From JBMOPD01 sp049323615 (GTDB lineage: Bacteria; Bacillota; Desulfotomaculia; Desulfotomaculales; Desulfocucumaceae), in assembly GCA_049323615.1 (NCBI GenBank), contig JBMOPD010000094.1:62001-126000 (forward strand): DNA of 64,000 bases, written 5' to 3'. A program made the position numbers and the translations under genes. The notes under the pieces are model-generated. The model had not been told where the DNA came from. It was given only the letters and a program-made list of their open reading frames with translations, and made no database searches. Positions 1-7,159 of the stretch are shown here, piece after piece; positions within the stretch are counted from its first letter, which is position 1, and each line of letters starts with the position of its first letter.

Positions 1-591
1 GTTTGCATAGAAGGGCCGGTAGACGGGGATTGCCTTCAATCCCTGGAAATGAACGAAAGGCTTACAAATTTCAGGCCGCCAAAAAAACAAAAAGAGGCCC
101 TGATCAGAATTACCGGCCTGCCCGATGGAATGGTGTATATAGCCAGGCACGGGAACGAAATAATAGGGTATGTCACCTTTCACCACGCAGATGAATTCAC
201 CCGCTGGTATAAACACCCCAGGGTCCTGGAGATGGGCGGCATTGAGATAAGCCCCGACTGGAGGCAGTGCCGGGTCGGTGAAAATTTAATGCGGGTGGCC
301 TATTCCAATAAAACCCTGGATGACTTCATCGTCCTTACCATGGAATATTGCTGGCACTGGGATTTGAGAAACACCCGGATGAACGTGTGGGAATACCAGA
401 GGATGCTGACCAGGCTCTTTGCCAGGGTCGGGCTGAACAAAGTGACCACCGACGACCCCGACATAATAGAACATCCCGCCAACGTCCTGATGGCCCGGAT
501 CGGCAAAAATGTTTCCAAACAGGATATAATGCTGTTTGAAACGCTGCGCTTCCTGGGCAAGCTGGGATCGTCCGTTGACCTGATCATGTAA
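1..591 (+). CDS. acuA: Acetoin utilization protein AcuA-like GNAT acetyltransferase (5' truncated by window edge)
   Basis: The reading frame is open from base 1, with V-C-I-E-G-P before the first ATG at 49, so the gene begins outside the window. The visible 196 residues resemble AcuA, the GNAT-family enzyme that acetylates and inhibits acetyl-CoA synthetase in Bacillus. Matching blocks are FRPPKKQKEALIRI, YIARHGNEIIGYVTF, EYCWHWDLRNT and HPANVLMARIGK. These assignments come from memory of the family, not from a search. No acuB or acuC is visible here. The gene ends just before a strong hairpin terminator. Confidence 0.8.
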   Translation, partial: VCIEGPVDGDCLQSLEMNERLTNFRPPKKQKEALIRITGLPDGMVYIARHGNEIIGYVTFHHADEFTRWYKHPRVLEMGGIEISPDWRQCRVGENLMRVAYSNKTLDDFIVLTMEYCWHWDLRNTRMNVWEYQRMLTRLFARVGLNKVTTDDPDIIEHPANVLMARIGKNVSKQDIMLFETLRFLGKLGSSVDLIM

Positions 592-603
592 GCGGTACCC
601 GTC

Positions 604-636
604 AAAAGACCCCCGATAACCTACCGGGGGCCTTTT
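604..636 (+). terminator. Rho-independent terminator of acuA
   Basis: The arms AAAAGACCCCCG and CGGGGGCCTTTT pair with one mismatch around a 9-base loop, 12 bases after the acuA stop codon. The hairpin ends in TTTT. Confidence 0.8.
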
Positions 637-659
637 GTGTTGCTCACCAGGAAAATAAG

Positions 660-687
660 GTCTCCTGTATTCTGTCTCCTGTCTCCC
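660..687. repeat. Heptamer array, TCTCCTG family
   Basis: Four TCTCCTG-like units (one varies as TATTCTG) at a strict 7-base period lie between the acuA terminator and the end of the gene at 694. The same family recurs near 4.37, 38.78, 48.47 and 53.52 kb. Confidence 0.75.
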
Positions 688-693
688 ATATTT

Positions 694-1263
694 CTAATCT
701 ATTTTCCTCAGCCTATCCTTTAGTTCGGCCAGATTGATTTCATAACCGGCATTTAACTGCCTTACCACGTTGGCCCATTCTTCGCGGAATTCCATGGTCT
801 CCATTTCCCTGCTCCTGACCCCCTGCCTGCGGGCCATCCGCCTCCGCATCTCAAGCTCCTGCTTAAACTTTTCTTTGGTCTGGTTTATGGCCTGGAGGTA
901 ATGCTGCAACAGGAGGTCGATTTCCCCCAGCACCCTGGTGGCCTGCGCCTTGTCCTGCTTAATGGCCAGGATCCCTTCCATGGCCCTCCGGTTTGACTGG
1001 CTGGCCGTCTCGTCCGCAGACAGGGTTATATTCATCAGCAGCACATCCTGCACGCCTTCACGCACATATTTGGCAATGCCGGCCGGAATACCGGCCAGGG
1101 CGGTCTTTAGATCAAAATGTTTATCGTGCATAAAGGAGGCCCCGATGGACCTTCCCCGCGGCACATACTCCATCCGGTCAATCTCTTCCCGGGAAACTTC
1201 CCGCATGGATGCCGCCCTTTCCATTGCTTTCTCCAGTGCGGTTTTAATCCTGCCTTCCATCAT
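694..1263 (-). CDS. Conserved-looking helical protein of unknown function
   Basis: A 189-residue soluble protein I cannot assign. It is rich in charged residues and Met, with no signal peptide or membrane segment. It looks largely helical; residues 95-160 (KQDKAQATRVLGEIDLLLQ and the Arg/Lys-rich stretch after it) suggest a coiled coil. A more ordered patch around residues 34-55 reads YVPRGRSIGASFMHDKHFD. A good promoter lies 80 bases upstream (1344-1371), and there is no clear operon partner. Codon use resembles its neighbours, so it is probably a real gene. Confidence 0.7.
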   Translation of the reverse strand: MMEGRIKTALEKAMERAASMREVSREEIDRMEYVPRGRSIGASFMHDKHFDLKTALAGIPAGIAKYVREGVQDVLLMNITLSADETASQSNRRAMEGILAIKQDKAQATRVLGEIDLLLQHYLQAINQTKEKFKQELEMRRRMARRQGVRSREMETMEFREEWANVVRQLNAGYEINLAELKDRLRKID

Positions 1264-1343
1264 CCTCTACCCCCCACAACACCTTAAACAAGGCGCTTTC
1301 CTTTTTCCTTTATAACATAAATAATCGGCTGCCGCCGGAGCTT

Positions 1344-1371
1344 ATAATAGTATACTATAAACAGCAGTCAA
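1344..1371 (-). promoter_or_regulatory. Sigma-A promoter for the 694-1263 gene
   Basis: On the minus strand, TTGACT is followed after 16 bases by TATTAT. The spacer holds a near-palindrome, TATAGTATACTATA, which could be an operator. The rest of the 336-base gap 1264-1599 shows no gene. It must also carry the upp promoter, which I could not place with confidence. Confidence 0.6.
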
Positions 1372-1599
1372 TCCCTGCACAAAGGACATAAATATTGTCA
1401 TTAATTCAAACCGATTTTATTCCTGACAGGGCTGAATTCCAGGACAAGGGGTGAACCCAGGCAGCTGTCAGCTTTCAGCAAGTTGAAGCTGTTTTCATTG
1501 TCCAAAAAAATCTTCAACCCGTACAGGGATTTTGGCAATAATTATCGAATATGGCCTATTGAGTTTCAAGTGTTATTTTTTTGATCAGGAGGGGAAGTA

Positions 1600-2238
1600 T
1601 TGAAATCTGTAACAGTTCTCAGACACCCCATTGTAAGCGACCGGCTCCGTACCCTGCGCGACGTCAAAACCGACACTGAACTTTTCCGCCGCGCCTTAAG
1701 GGAACTGAGCTTTTTTTTGGCCGTTGAAGCCACCTCGGACCTGCCGTCTACACCTGATCCCGTATTGACTCCCCTGGGCGTGGAGGCGCCCGGCGAAACC
1801 GTAGAATCTTCAAAGGTTCTTCTGGTTCCCATCCTCAGAGCCGGCCTGGGCTTCGTGGAATGCTTCCTCGAGTTCCTCCCCAAGGCCAAGGTAGCCCACG
1901 TGGGCATCTCCAGAGACCACGAAACACTGGAGGCCAAGGCCTATATGAGCACCCTGCCGGAAAACCCGGACAATTTCAACCGCATCTACATACTGGACCC
2001 CATGCTGGCCACCGGAAACAGCAGCATTAAAACCATGGAAATACTGGTCAAAGCAGGTTTTAAGGCGGAAAAAATTGTCCTTGTTTGTGGATTTGCCGTT
2101 GCAGAGGGGATCGGGAAGATAAACGAAAAATACCCCGCGGCACGCATCATTACTGCGGTGGTTGACTGGAAGCTGAATGATGTGGGGTATATAGTCCCCG
2201 GCCTGGGTGATGCCGGTGACAGGCTGTTTTTGCTTTAG
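1600..2238 (+). CDS. upp: Uracil phosphoribosyltransferase
   Basis: Salvages uracil to UMP using PRPP in the cytoplasm. At 212 residues it has the usual family length. Visible motifs are VPILRAGLGFVE near residue 70, the PRPP-binding loop ILDPMLATGNSS near residues 126-137, and the uracil-binding C-terminus GYIVPGLGDAGDR. The start is TTG at 1600, chosen because GGAGGGG ends 5 bases upstream and the N-terminus KSVTVLRHPIVSDRL matches the family from its first residues. It is monocistronic on the plus strand and converges with the minus-strand gene at 2344. No pyrimidine attenuator was seen upstream. Confidence 0.96.
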   Translation: MKSVTVLRHPIVSDRLRTLRDVKTDTELFRRALRELSFFLAVEATSDLPSTPDPVLTPLGVEAPGETVESSKVLLVPILRAGLGFVECFLEFLPKAKVAHVGISRDHETLEAKAYMSTLPENPDNFNRIYILDPMLATGNSSIKTMEILVKAGFKAEKIVLVCGFAVAEGIGKINEKYPAARIITAVVDWKLNDVGYIVPGLGDAGDRLFLL

Positions 2239-2267
2239 GGAAAAGAAAACGTGATATGCACATTCCC

Positions 2268-2337
2268 AAAAAGGCGGCCGCCGATAGCCGGCCGCCATAA
2301 AGGAAGAACCCGGGTATCAGGCCGCCCTGATACCCGG
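2268..2337 (-). terminator. Double hairpin terminator between convergent genes
   Basis: A perfect 12-bp stem (2310-2321 with 2326-2337, CCGGGTATCAGG) is followed in the minus direction by a GC-rich stem (2273-2280 with 2289-2296, GGCGGCCG) and then TTTTT at 2272-2268. It fits termination of the minus gene ending at 2344. It may also stop upp, although no T tract follows on the plus strand. Confidence 0.65.
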
Positions 2338-2343
2338 ATCCCG

Positions 2344-2655
2344 TTACGACCGCACTATCCAGTTGTACCCGCTGTTGTTGTCCCAGTTATTGGCCGAATC
2401 CTTGAAACAGAAAATGGCCTTATCATCAATCATCCTTATGGTTTTTTCCCACCCTTTGGGCGACCGGTCCATTCTCTGGGTTGAAACGTTCTGCCAGTGG
2501 ACAGGGTCTCCGAATCCGTAGTGCAGGTACACCTGATCGGCCCCTGACTTCATCAGCAGGCCGTTATATTCTATGGTTGCCTCATTGCCATACGCCGCCT
2601 GCCTCACTTCGACACCCTTCATTGGGTCATTCCATGCCTGTACCAGTATCAGCAC
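2344..2655 (-). CDS. Small single-domain carbohydrate-binding protein (CBM25/CBM53-like starch-binding module)
   Basis: About 100 residues that look like one starch-binding module. YNGLLMKSGADQVYLHYGFG, the following W-Q-N-V, and the C-terminal FKDSANNWDNNSGYNW form the aromatic pattern of the CBM25/CBM53 families. No catalytic domain or signal peptide is attached, so it is probably cytoplasmic and may bind glycogen-like polymers (inference). The GTG at 2655 overlaps GGGAGG, so the true start may be the CTG or ATG (2622) slightly downstream. It stands alone between cwlD and upp. Confidence 0.65.
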   Translation of the reverse strand: MLILVQAWNDPMKGVEVRQAAYGNEATIEYNGLLMKSGADQVYLHYGFGDPVHWQNVSTQRMDRSPKGWEKTIRMIDDKAIFCFKDSANNWDNNSGYNWIVRS

Positions 2656-2740
2656 CTCCCGGCAAATTAATTTGGGTCTATAAATATGATGCCACCGGGT
2701 GTTTGGTTTATTACTGCCATCGGGCGGTAAATAATGTAAG

Positions 2741-2813
2741 CCGGGGAGTCGGGAGTCGGAAGTTAATTTTTATTCTGAATTCTGAGGTCTGGGTTCTGAG
2801 TTCTGAGTTCTGG
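2741..2813. repeat. Heptamer arrays (GGGAGTC and TTCTGAG families) running into the end of cwlD
   Basis: Units GGGAGTC, GGGAGTC, GGAAGTT, then ATTCTGA, ATTCTGA, GGTCTGG, GTTCTGA, GTTCTGA, GTTCTGG keep a 7-base period. The right part is translated as the last 12 or so residues of CwlD (T-Q-N-S-E-P-R-P-Q-N-S-E). Confidence 0.75.
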
Positions 2814-3531
2814 CATCTTGATCGGCAAAATATCTTACCAGCCCGCAGTATATGGCAAAAGCCACTTTACTCTGGTACGCCGAGTCCAGTAAAAGCTTTT
2901 CCTCGGCGGGATTGGACAGGAAACCTATCTCCACTATCACCGCCGGCACCTTGGAATGCCTGATAAAATAGTCAATCTCCTTGGGCTGCCGTTCAGTGTT
3001 TCTTAGTACCCTGATCAGCTCGTTTTGGATGCACCGGCTTAATATTTTTCCCTCCTCGGAACCCGGCTGCGAGAAGGTTTGCGCTCCTCTCTGACTCCGG
3101 TCGAAAGTAAAACTGTTTACATGGATGCTTACGAAAACGTCGGCGTTGTTCCGGTTGGCAATGTCAACCCGCCTGGTCAGGTCCGAGCGCTTTTTGTGCG
3201 GCGCACCGGGATCGGCCAGCCACATGTCGCATTCCCTGGTCAGAATAACGGCCGAGCCGGCCTGTCCCAGCATGGCCGCCAGCCTTTTGGACACTTCCAG
3301 GGTAATATCCTTTTCATATGTGCCTGTCGGGCTTCTGGTTCCAGTGTCTATTCCTCCGTGACCGGGATCAATCACAATCAGCCTGCCCGCCAGAACTGTG
3401 GAAAGGGCCGCAATGGAACGCCTCTCCAGCATATCCGAGATCTGCAGCCAGGACCCGTAAAGAACACCGACCAGCGCAACCGTAAAGACCACGTGATAAA
3501 TCTTGAGCCTGAAGGCCTTTATCACCTGCAA
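2770..3531 (-). CDS. cwlD: N-acetylmuramoyl-L-alanine amidase CwlD (spore cortex)
   Basis: A zinc amidase (Amidase_3) needed to make muramic-delta-lactam in the spore cortex. One N-terminal hydrophobic segment (residues 11-27, IYHVVFTVALVGVLYG) suggests a membrane anchor or uncleaved signal. Catalytic blocks are VIDPGHGGIDTG (zinc His near 58), Glu73 in TYEKDIT, VSIHVNSF and VEIGFLSN. I chose TTG at 3531, 7 bases after GGGAGGG; an upstream TTG at 3570 is in frame but lacks a ribosome site. The last 12 residues are translated heptamer repeat and look like a recent C-terminal extension. Confidence 0.9.
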   Translation of the reverse strand: MQVIKAFRLKIYHVVFTVALVGVLYGSWLQISDMLERRSIAALSTVLAGRLIVIDPGHGGIDTGTRSPTGTYEKDITLEVSKRLAAMLGQAGSAVILTRECDMWLADPGAPHKKRSDLTRRVDIANRNNADVFVSIHVNSFTFDRSQRGAQTFSQPGSEEGKILSRCIQNELIRVLRNTERQPKEIDYFIRHSKVPAVIVEIGFLSNPAEEKLLLDSAYQSKVAFAIYCGLVRYFADQDARTQNSEPRPQNSE

Positions 3532-3651
3532 GTTATATCCCTCCCGTCCTACATTGATCATATGACCCAAGAGGAATATATATGAAAAAAGGAAGGCCCT
3601 GCCTTAAATGATAACAAAAATATTGGGGCGTTAGTACTGCATAGCAATATG

Positions 3652-3681
3652 TTGACAGGACATACTACAATTATGTATACT
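3652..3681 (+). promoter_or_regulatory. Strong sigma-A promoter of the toxin-antitoxin pair
   Basis: TTGACA, 18-base spacer, TATACT, followed 35 bases later by the antitoxin ATG with AGGAGG upstream. Short inverted CATAC/GTATAC halves across the -10 could serve autoregulation by the antitoxin (inference). Confidence 0.75.
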
Positions 3682-3715
3682 AAATTGCAACAATGAATAA
3701 TAGGAGGTTGTTTTT

Positions 3716-3967
3716 ATGTCCGGCACAACAATAAGGGTTAGCCACGCCTCCTGGAAGACACTTCGGGAAATAGCGGACAGGGCCGACGAATCACTGCAGT
3801 CAATTCTTGATAAGGCCATCGAAGACTATCGGCGGAAATATTTTTTGGAAGAAGCCAATAAAGCCTTCGCAGCGCTAAAAAATGATCCCGCGGCATGGGA
3901 AGCCGAGCTTGAGGAGAGGGCGGCCTGGGATATTGCCCTGAGTGATGATTTAGGAAAGGGAGAATGA
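3716..3967 (+). CDS. Antitoxin, ribbon-helix-helix type (MazE-like partner)
   Basis: An 83-residue acidic protein starting TTIRVSHASWKTLREIADR, typical of ribbon-helix-helix antitoxins: an N-terminal strand for DNA binding, then helices. The C-terminal third is acidic (W-E-A-E-L-E-E-R-A-A-W-D), suited to masking a toxin. It overlaps the toxin gene by 4 bases (ATGA at 3964), the usual arrangement for translational coupling. The expected role is neutralising the MazF-type toxin and repressing the shared promoter. Confidence 0.8.
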   Translation: MSGTTIRVSHASWKTLREIADRADESLQSILDKAIEDYRRKYFLEEANKAFAALKNDPAAWEAELEERAAWDIALSDDLGKGE

Positions 3968-4314
3968 TTGTATTGGAACCTTCCCGTGGTGATGTCTGGC
4001 TTGTTGACCTTAATCCTGTCCGGGGCCGTGAACAGGCAGGTAAAAGACCGGCCCTGGTTATTTCGGTGGACCTTTTTAACCACGGTCCGGCCGGCCTTGT
4101 TGTGGTTTTGCCCATAACCACCAGGGAAAAAGGCATTCCTTTTCATTTGGAGGTTTGCCCCCCCGAAGGCGGCTTAAAGGAGAGAAGTTTTATAAAGTGC
4201 GAGGATGTCCGGTCGATTGCCAAAGAACGTCTTGTGATACGGCTGGGTACCGTGTCTTCCCTTACCATGGCGGAGGTTGAAGACCGGATTCGCATCCTTC
4301 TCGGTTTGCCATAG
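3964..4314 (+). CDS. MazF/PemK-family endoribonuclease toxin
   Basis: 116 residues with the PemK/MazF fold signature: an N-terminal GDVWLVDLNPVRGREQAGKR followed by PALVIS, then VVVLPITTREKG and the strand SFIKCEDVRSIAKERL. The Arg in the R-G-R-E-Q loop and the Thr/Ser of PITTRE match residues used for RNA cleavage in the family. It appears intact and is coupled to the antitoxin. The pair sits between cwlD and the convergent rplM-rpsI operon. Confidence 0.88.
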   Translation: MIVLEPSRGDVWLVDLNPVRGREQAGKRPALVISVDLFNHGPAGLVVVLPITTREKGIPFHLEVCPPEGGLKERSFIKCEDVRSIAKERLVIRLGTVSSLTMAEVEDRIRILLGLP

Positions 4315-4362
4315 CAGAAAACATAAAGCCGGGAACCGCAAGCCGAAATCAGAAAGTAACAG

Positions 4363-4400
4363 CAAAAAGACAGGAGAAGAAAATATTCTGTCTCCTGTCT
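4363..4400 (-). terminator. Terminator of rplM-rpsI built from TCTCCTG heptamers
   Basis: On the minus strand AGACAGGAGA (4400-4391) pairs perfectly with TCTCCTGTCT (4377-4368), followed by TTTTT. The arms are the same heptamer word found elsewhere as tandem arrays, here in inverted orientation. It starts 11 bases after the rpsI stop codon. Confidence 0.7.
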
Positions 4401-4411
4401 CCTTCGTGCAA

Positions 4412-4804
4412 TTACCTCTTGGAGTACTGCGGCGCCCGCCGTGCCTTTTTCAGCCCGTACTTCCTTCTTTCCTTCATGCGCGGGTCTCTGGTTAAAAACC
4501 CGGCCTTTTTAAGGGTGGGGCGCAGATTGGGGTCGGCCTGCACCAGGGCCCTGGCCAGGCCCAGCCTGACCGCTCCCGCCTGGCCGCTTATGCCGCCGCC
4601 GTGAGCCCTGACAACGACATCAAACCGGCCGCTGCTGCCGGTCAGCTCCAGGGGCTGCCGGACCACCATCTCCAGTACCTTCCGGCCGAAATAGTCACCC
4701 ACCTGCCTGCCGTTTATAACAATGTTTCCCTCGCCGGGATGAATATGCACTCTGGCTACAGCGTTCTTTCTACGTCCAGTGCCGTAAAATTTTACTTGAG
4801 CCAC
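4412..4804 (-). CDS. rpsI: 30S ribosomal protein S9
   Basis: Small-subunit head protein whose basic C-terminal tail reaches the P-site tRNA. The N-terminus AQVKFYGTGRRKNAVARV and the end KKARRAPQYSKR are diagnostic. I use GTG at 4804, giving 130 residues (normal length), with AAGGAGG 10 bases upstream. An in-frame GTG at 4825 lies on the ribosome site itself and is unlikely. It follows rplM by 28 bases in a two-gene operon. Confidence 0.97.
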   Translation of the reverse strand: MAQVKFYGTGRRKNAVARVHIHPGEGNIVINGRQVGDYFGRKVLEMVVRQPLELTGSSGRFDVVVRAHGGGISGQAGAVRLGLARALVQADPNLRPTLKKAGFLTRDPRMKERRKYGLKKARRAPQYSKR

Positions 4805-4832
4805 TGATAATTTTCCTCCTTTCACCGATCAG

Positions 4833-5261
4833 TTACAGGGACCAGGCTTCCGGTAGCTGTGCCTGGTGTGGATGATCCGGACCACTGTAAACTTTAAGCT
4901 TTCTGGCCATGGCCGCTCCCAGGCGGTTGTGCGGCAGCATGCCCACAATGGCTTTCCGCACGGCCAGTTCCGGCCTGCTGTTCATGATCGTGGCATAGTT
5001 GGTAACCTTCAGGCCGCCGGGGTAGCCGCTGTGCCTGATATACTTTTTCTTTTGCAGCTTGTTGCCGGTCAGGATCACCTTGTCGGCGTTTATTACTATT
5101 ACGTGATCCCCGGTGTCCACGTTGGGAGTAAAGGTGGGGCGGTGTTTACCGCGCAAAATCCTGGCGGCTTCGGCGGCCAGCCGGCCGAGAACCTTGCCCT
5201 CGGCATCCAGGATATACCATTTCTTTTTCAGCTCACCCGGTTTAGCCATATACGTCTTCAT
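4833..5261 (-). CDS. rplM: 50S ribosomal protein L13
   Basis: 142 residues of the expected length. It begins M-K-T-Y-M-A-K-P and contains the conserved VLGRLAAEAARILRGKH, VIVINADKVILTGNK and AIVGMLPHNRLG blocks. L13 is an early-assembly large-subunit protein. It is first in the rplM-rpsI operon, with its own promoter 160 bases upstream and an untranslated leader that could host autoregulation (inference). Confidence 0.98.
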   Translation of the reverse strand: MKTYMAKPGELKKKWYILDAEGKVLGRLAAEAARILRGKHRPTFTPNVDTGDHVIVINADKVILTGNKLQKKKYIRHSGYPGGLKVTNYATIMNSRPELAVRKAIVGMLPHNRLGAAMARKLKVYSGPDHPHQAQLPEAWSL

Positions 5262-5419
5262 TAGTTACCCTCCTCATAATACTGCAGGAAAAACTGAAAC
5301 AGCCATTTCAATATCTATATTTATACCCGTTTTCAAAACACCTGATCCTTGTTCGACTACATCCTGCTGCCGTCCGTTGACACCCGGGGCTCTGGGGCTT
5401 TAACGGCGCATACAGAATT

Positions 5420-5448
5420 ATTTTAATACTACCGCCCAACGGTGTCAA
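5420..5448 (-). promoter_or_regulatory. rplM-rpsI promoter
   Basis: Consensus-like minus-strand promoter: TTGACA, 17-base spacer, TAAAAT. Transcription should begin near 5413, leaving a leader of about 150 bases before rplM. Clostridial L13 genes often carry a leader RNA here; I could not fold this one with confidence. Confidence 0.8.
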
Positions 5449-5512
5449 GAAATCTCAAAAACGGGCCACCTTTCTTTCCTGTTAAGGGCTAAAATTCCTG
5501 CAATTATATTAC

Positions 5513-5535
5513 GGATGCTGGATTCTGGATTCTGA
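5513..5535. repeat. Heptamer array, ATTCTGG family
   Basis: Three to four ATTCTGG-like units at a 7-base period lie just after the truA stop codon. Confidence 0.6.
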
Positions 5536-5549
5536 CCCAAGATCTCCGG

Positions 5550-6293
5550 CTAATAAGATACTTTAATCAGACACAGTCCCTGGGGCGGAGCAGTGGGACC
5601 GGCCCTGGTCCTGTCACCGGAAACCAGTATTCTTAAAACCTCTTCCGGAGGATATTTTTCCAGTCCCACCTCCAGCAGCGTGCCGGTAATTATGCGCACC
5701 ATGTGGTGAAGAAACCCGTCCCCCAGGAAAACCAGATCAATCATTTCTCCACTGCGGACAACCCGGATATCGTAAAGCGTCCTCACCGTGCTTTTGACCG
5801 GAGTCCCCCCGGCTTTAAAAGCCGCAAAGTCGTGTCGACCCCTGAGGTACTCCGCCGCCTCCGCCATGGCCCCGGTGTCCAGGGGCCGGGGGAAAAAATA
5901 GCTGTAACGCCGCAAAAAGGGGTCCGGAGTACGTGAGTTGTGCACTGAATACCTGTATTCCTTGGATTTGGCCGAAAACCTGGCGTGGAAATCATCCGGC
6001 ACATCACCGGCGTCCAGCGCCACTATGTCTCTCGGCAGCACCCCGTTAAGGGCCAGAGGTATTCTGCCGGTGGGGATATTCCATCCCCCGGCGTCGAAGT
6101 TTACCACCTGGCCGCGGGCATGAACACCGGCATCGGTGCGGCCGGCGCCTATCACCTGCACTTTTCTTCCGGCCAGGCTGGAAAGGCGCCTTTCCAGCTC
6201 TTCCTGGATCGTGGGCAGTCCTTTGCCCCTCTGTTCCTGAAAGCCGTGGTAGTCAGTGCCGTCATAGGCTATGGTCAGCTTAATGTTCCTCAT
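5550..6293 (-). CDS. truA: tRNA pseudouridine(38-40) synthase
   Basis: Isomerises uridines 38-40 in the anticodon arm of tRNAs. It begins M-R-N-I-K-L-T-I-A-Y-D-G-T-D-Y and carries the catalytic block GAGRTDAGVHARGQV with the nucleophilic Asp; DGFLHHMVRIITGTL lies near the C-terminus. The ATG at 6293 overlaps the ecfT stop (ATGA), showing translational coupling, so the upstream in-frame extension is rejected. 247 residues, typical length. It lies between ecfT and rplM, as in many Firmicutes. Confidence 0.96.
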   Translation of the reverse strand: MRNIKLTIAYDGTDYHGFQEQRGKGLPTIQEELERRLSSLAGRKVQVIGAGRTDAGVHARGQVVNFDAGGWNIPTGRIPLALNGVLPRDIVALDAGDVPDDFHARFSAKSKEYRYSVHNSRTPDPFLRRYSYFFPRPLDTGAMAEAAEYLRGRHDFAAFKAGGTPVKSTVRTLYDIRVVRSGEMIDLVFLGDGFLHHMVRIITGTLLEVGLEKYPPEEVLRILVSGDRTRAGPTAPPQGLCLIKVSY

Positions 6294-7087
6294 CTCAACA
6301 ATACCGCTGCCACCGGGGCAATCCCGCAAAGCAGCATGCACATTATATCTGTTCCGGAAAAGCGCAGTTCGTTCATGCGCGTCCGGCCGGCCCCACCCCG
6401 GTAGCAGCGGGCCTCCATTGCCGTGGCCAGTTCCTCGGACCGGCGGAAGGCCCCCACCAGCAGGGGAACCATCAGGGAAATAAGGCCCGGCCCGCGAAAC
6501 CCGGCTCCCCGCGATATCTGCGCACCGGCTATAACCCGGGCCTCCTCAAATATAACCGGCACAAACCGGACCGCAATGGTAACGGCCATTACTATCTCAT
6601 GCACCGGCAGGCCCAGCCTGCCCAGTGGTTTTAAAAGAGCTTCCATACCGGCGGCCAGGCTCAACGTGGAGGTAGTGGCGGTAAGAATGAGTCCCGCCGA
6701 TATGATCAAGACCAGGCGCGCCAGCAGGTCAATCCCCGCCGTCAGCCCCTGGGCGCTTACCTGAACAGGACCGGCGCGGTATAAAACATCGCCCGGTGTA
6801 AACAGCGCCTGAAGCAGGACCGTTATTACGATTATCAGTCCCAGGGACCTGGTCTGCCGCCACAAAACCTGTGGCGTGATGCGTGCCAGCAGAATCCCGG
6901 CGCCTGCAAGCAAGGCCGCCAGGGCCATTCCTGCCCATCCGGCCACGAGGACGGCCAGCATGATAAACAGCGCCGACAAAATCTTCGTCCTGGGGTCCAG
7001 CCGGTGAATGGCGGACTGTATTGGCATATACTGCCCCAAAGAGATACCTTCCAGTCCAGGCACCTCCTGTCCGAATACAGAATTCAT
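6290..7087 (-). CDS. ecfT: Energy-coupling factor transporter transmembrane protein EcfT
   Basis: The shared membrane scaffold that couples the EcfA1/EcfA2 ATPases to exchangeable vitamin- or metal-binding S-components. 265 residues with about five hydrophobic segments (for example residues 36-70 and 78-95). The two Ala-Arg coupling helices appear as AQISRGAGFRGPG and A-M-E-A-R-C-Y-R-G-G. RLDPRTKILSALF near the N-terminus is typical. Any S-component must be encoded elsewhere. A palindromic element separates it from ecfA2. Confidence 0.93.
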   Translation of the reverse strand: MNSVFGQEVPGLEGISLGQYMPIQSAIHRLDPRTKILSALFIMLAVLVAGWAGMALAALLAGAGILLARITPQVLWRQTRSLGLIIVITVLLQALFTPGDVLYRAGPVQVSAQGLTAGIDLLARLVLIISAGLILTATTSTLSLAAGMEALLKPLGRLGLPVHEIVMAVTIAVRFVPVIFEEARVIAGAQISRGAGFRGPGLISLMVPLLVGAFRRSEELATAMEARCYRGGAGRTRMNELRFSGTDIMCMLLCGIAPVAAVLLR

Positions 7088-7113
7088 AACTTAGGTGCCA
7101 GGCACTTAAGTTA
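7087..7113. repeat. Short palindromic element AACTTAGGTGCC-A-GGCACTTAAGTT
   Basis: Two 12-base arms match with one G/T difference around a single A, immediately upstream of the ecfT start. GGTGCCaGGCAC palindromes of this kind are often scattered REP-like hairpins; their mobility here is inference. Confidence 0.5.
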
Positions 7114-7159
7114 TTCAGAGAGAATACAGAGAATAACTTCCTGTAAATTTAATCCAAAA

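Noticed and set aside
1264..1599. Small gene or regulatory RNA in the gap before upp
   Set aside because: No frame with a ribosome site and no strong stem beyond the TATAGTATACTATA near-palindrome; only a minus-strand promoter is supported.
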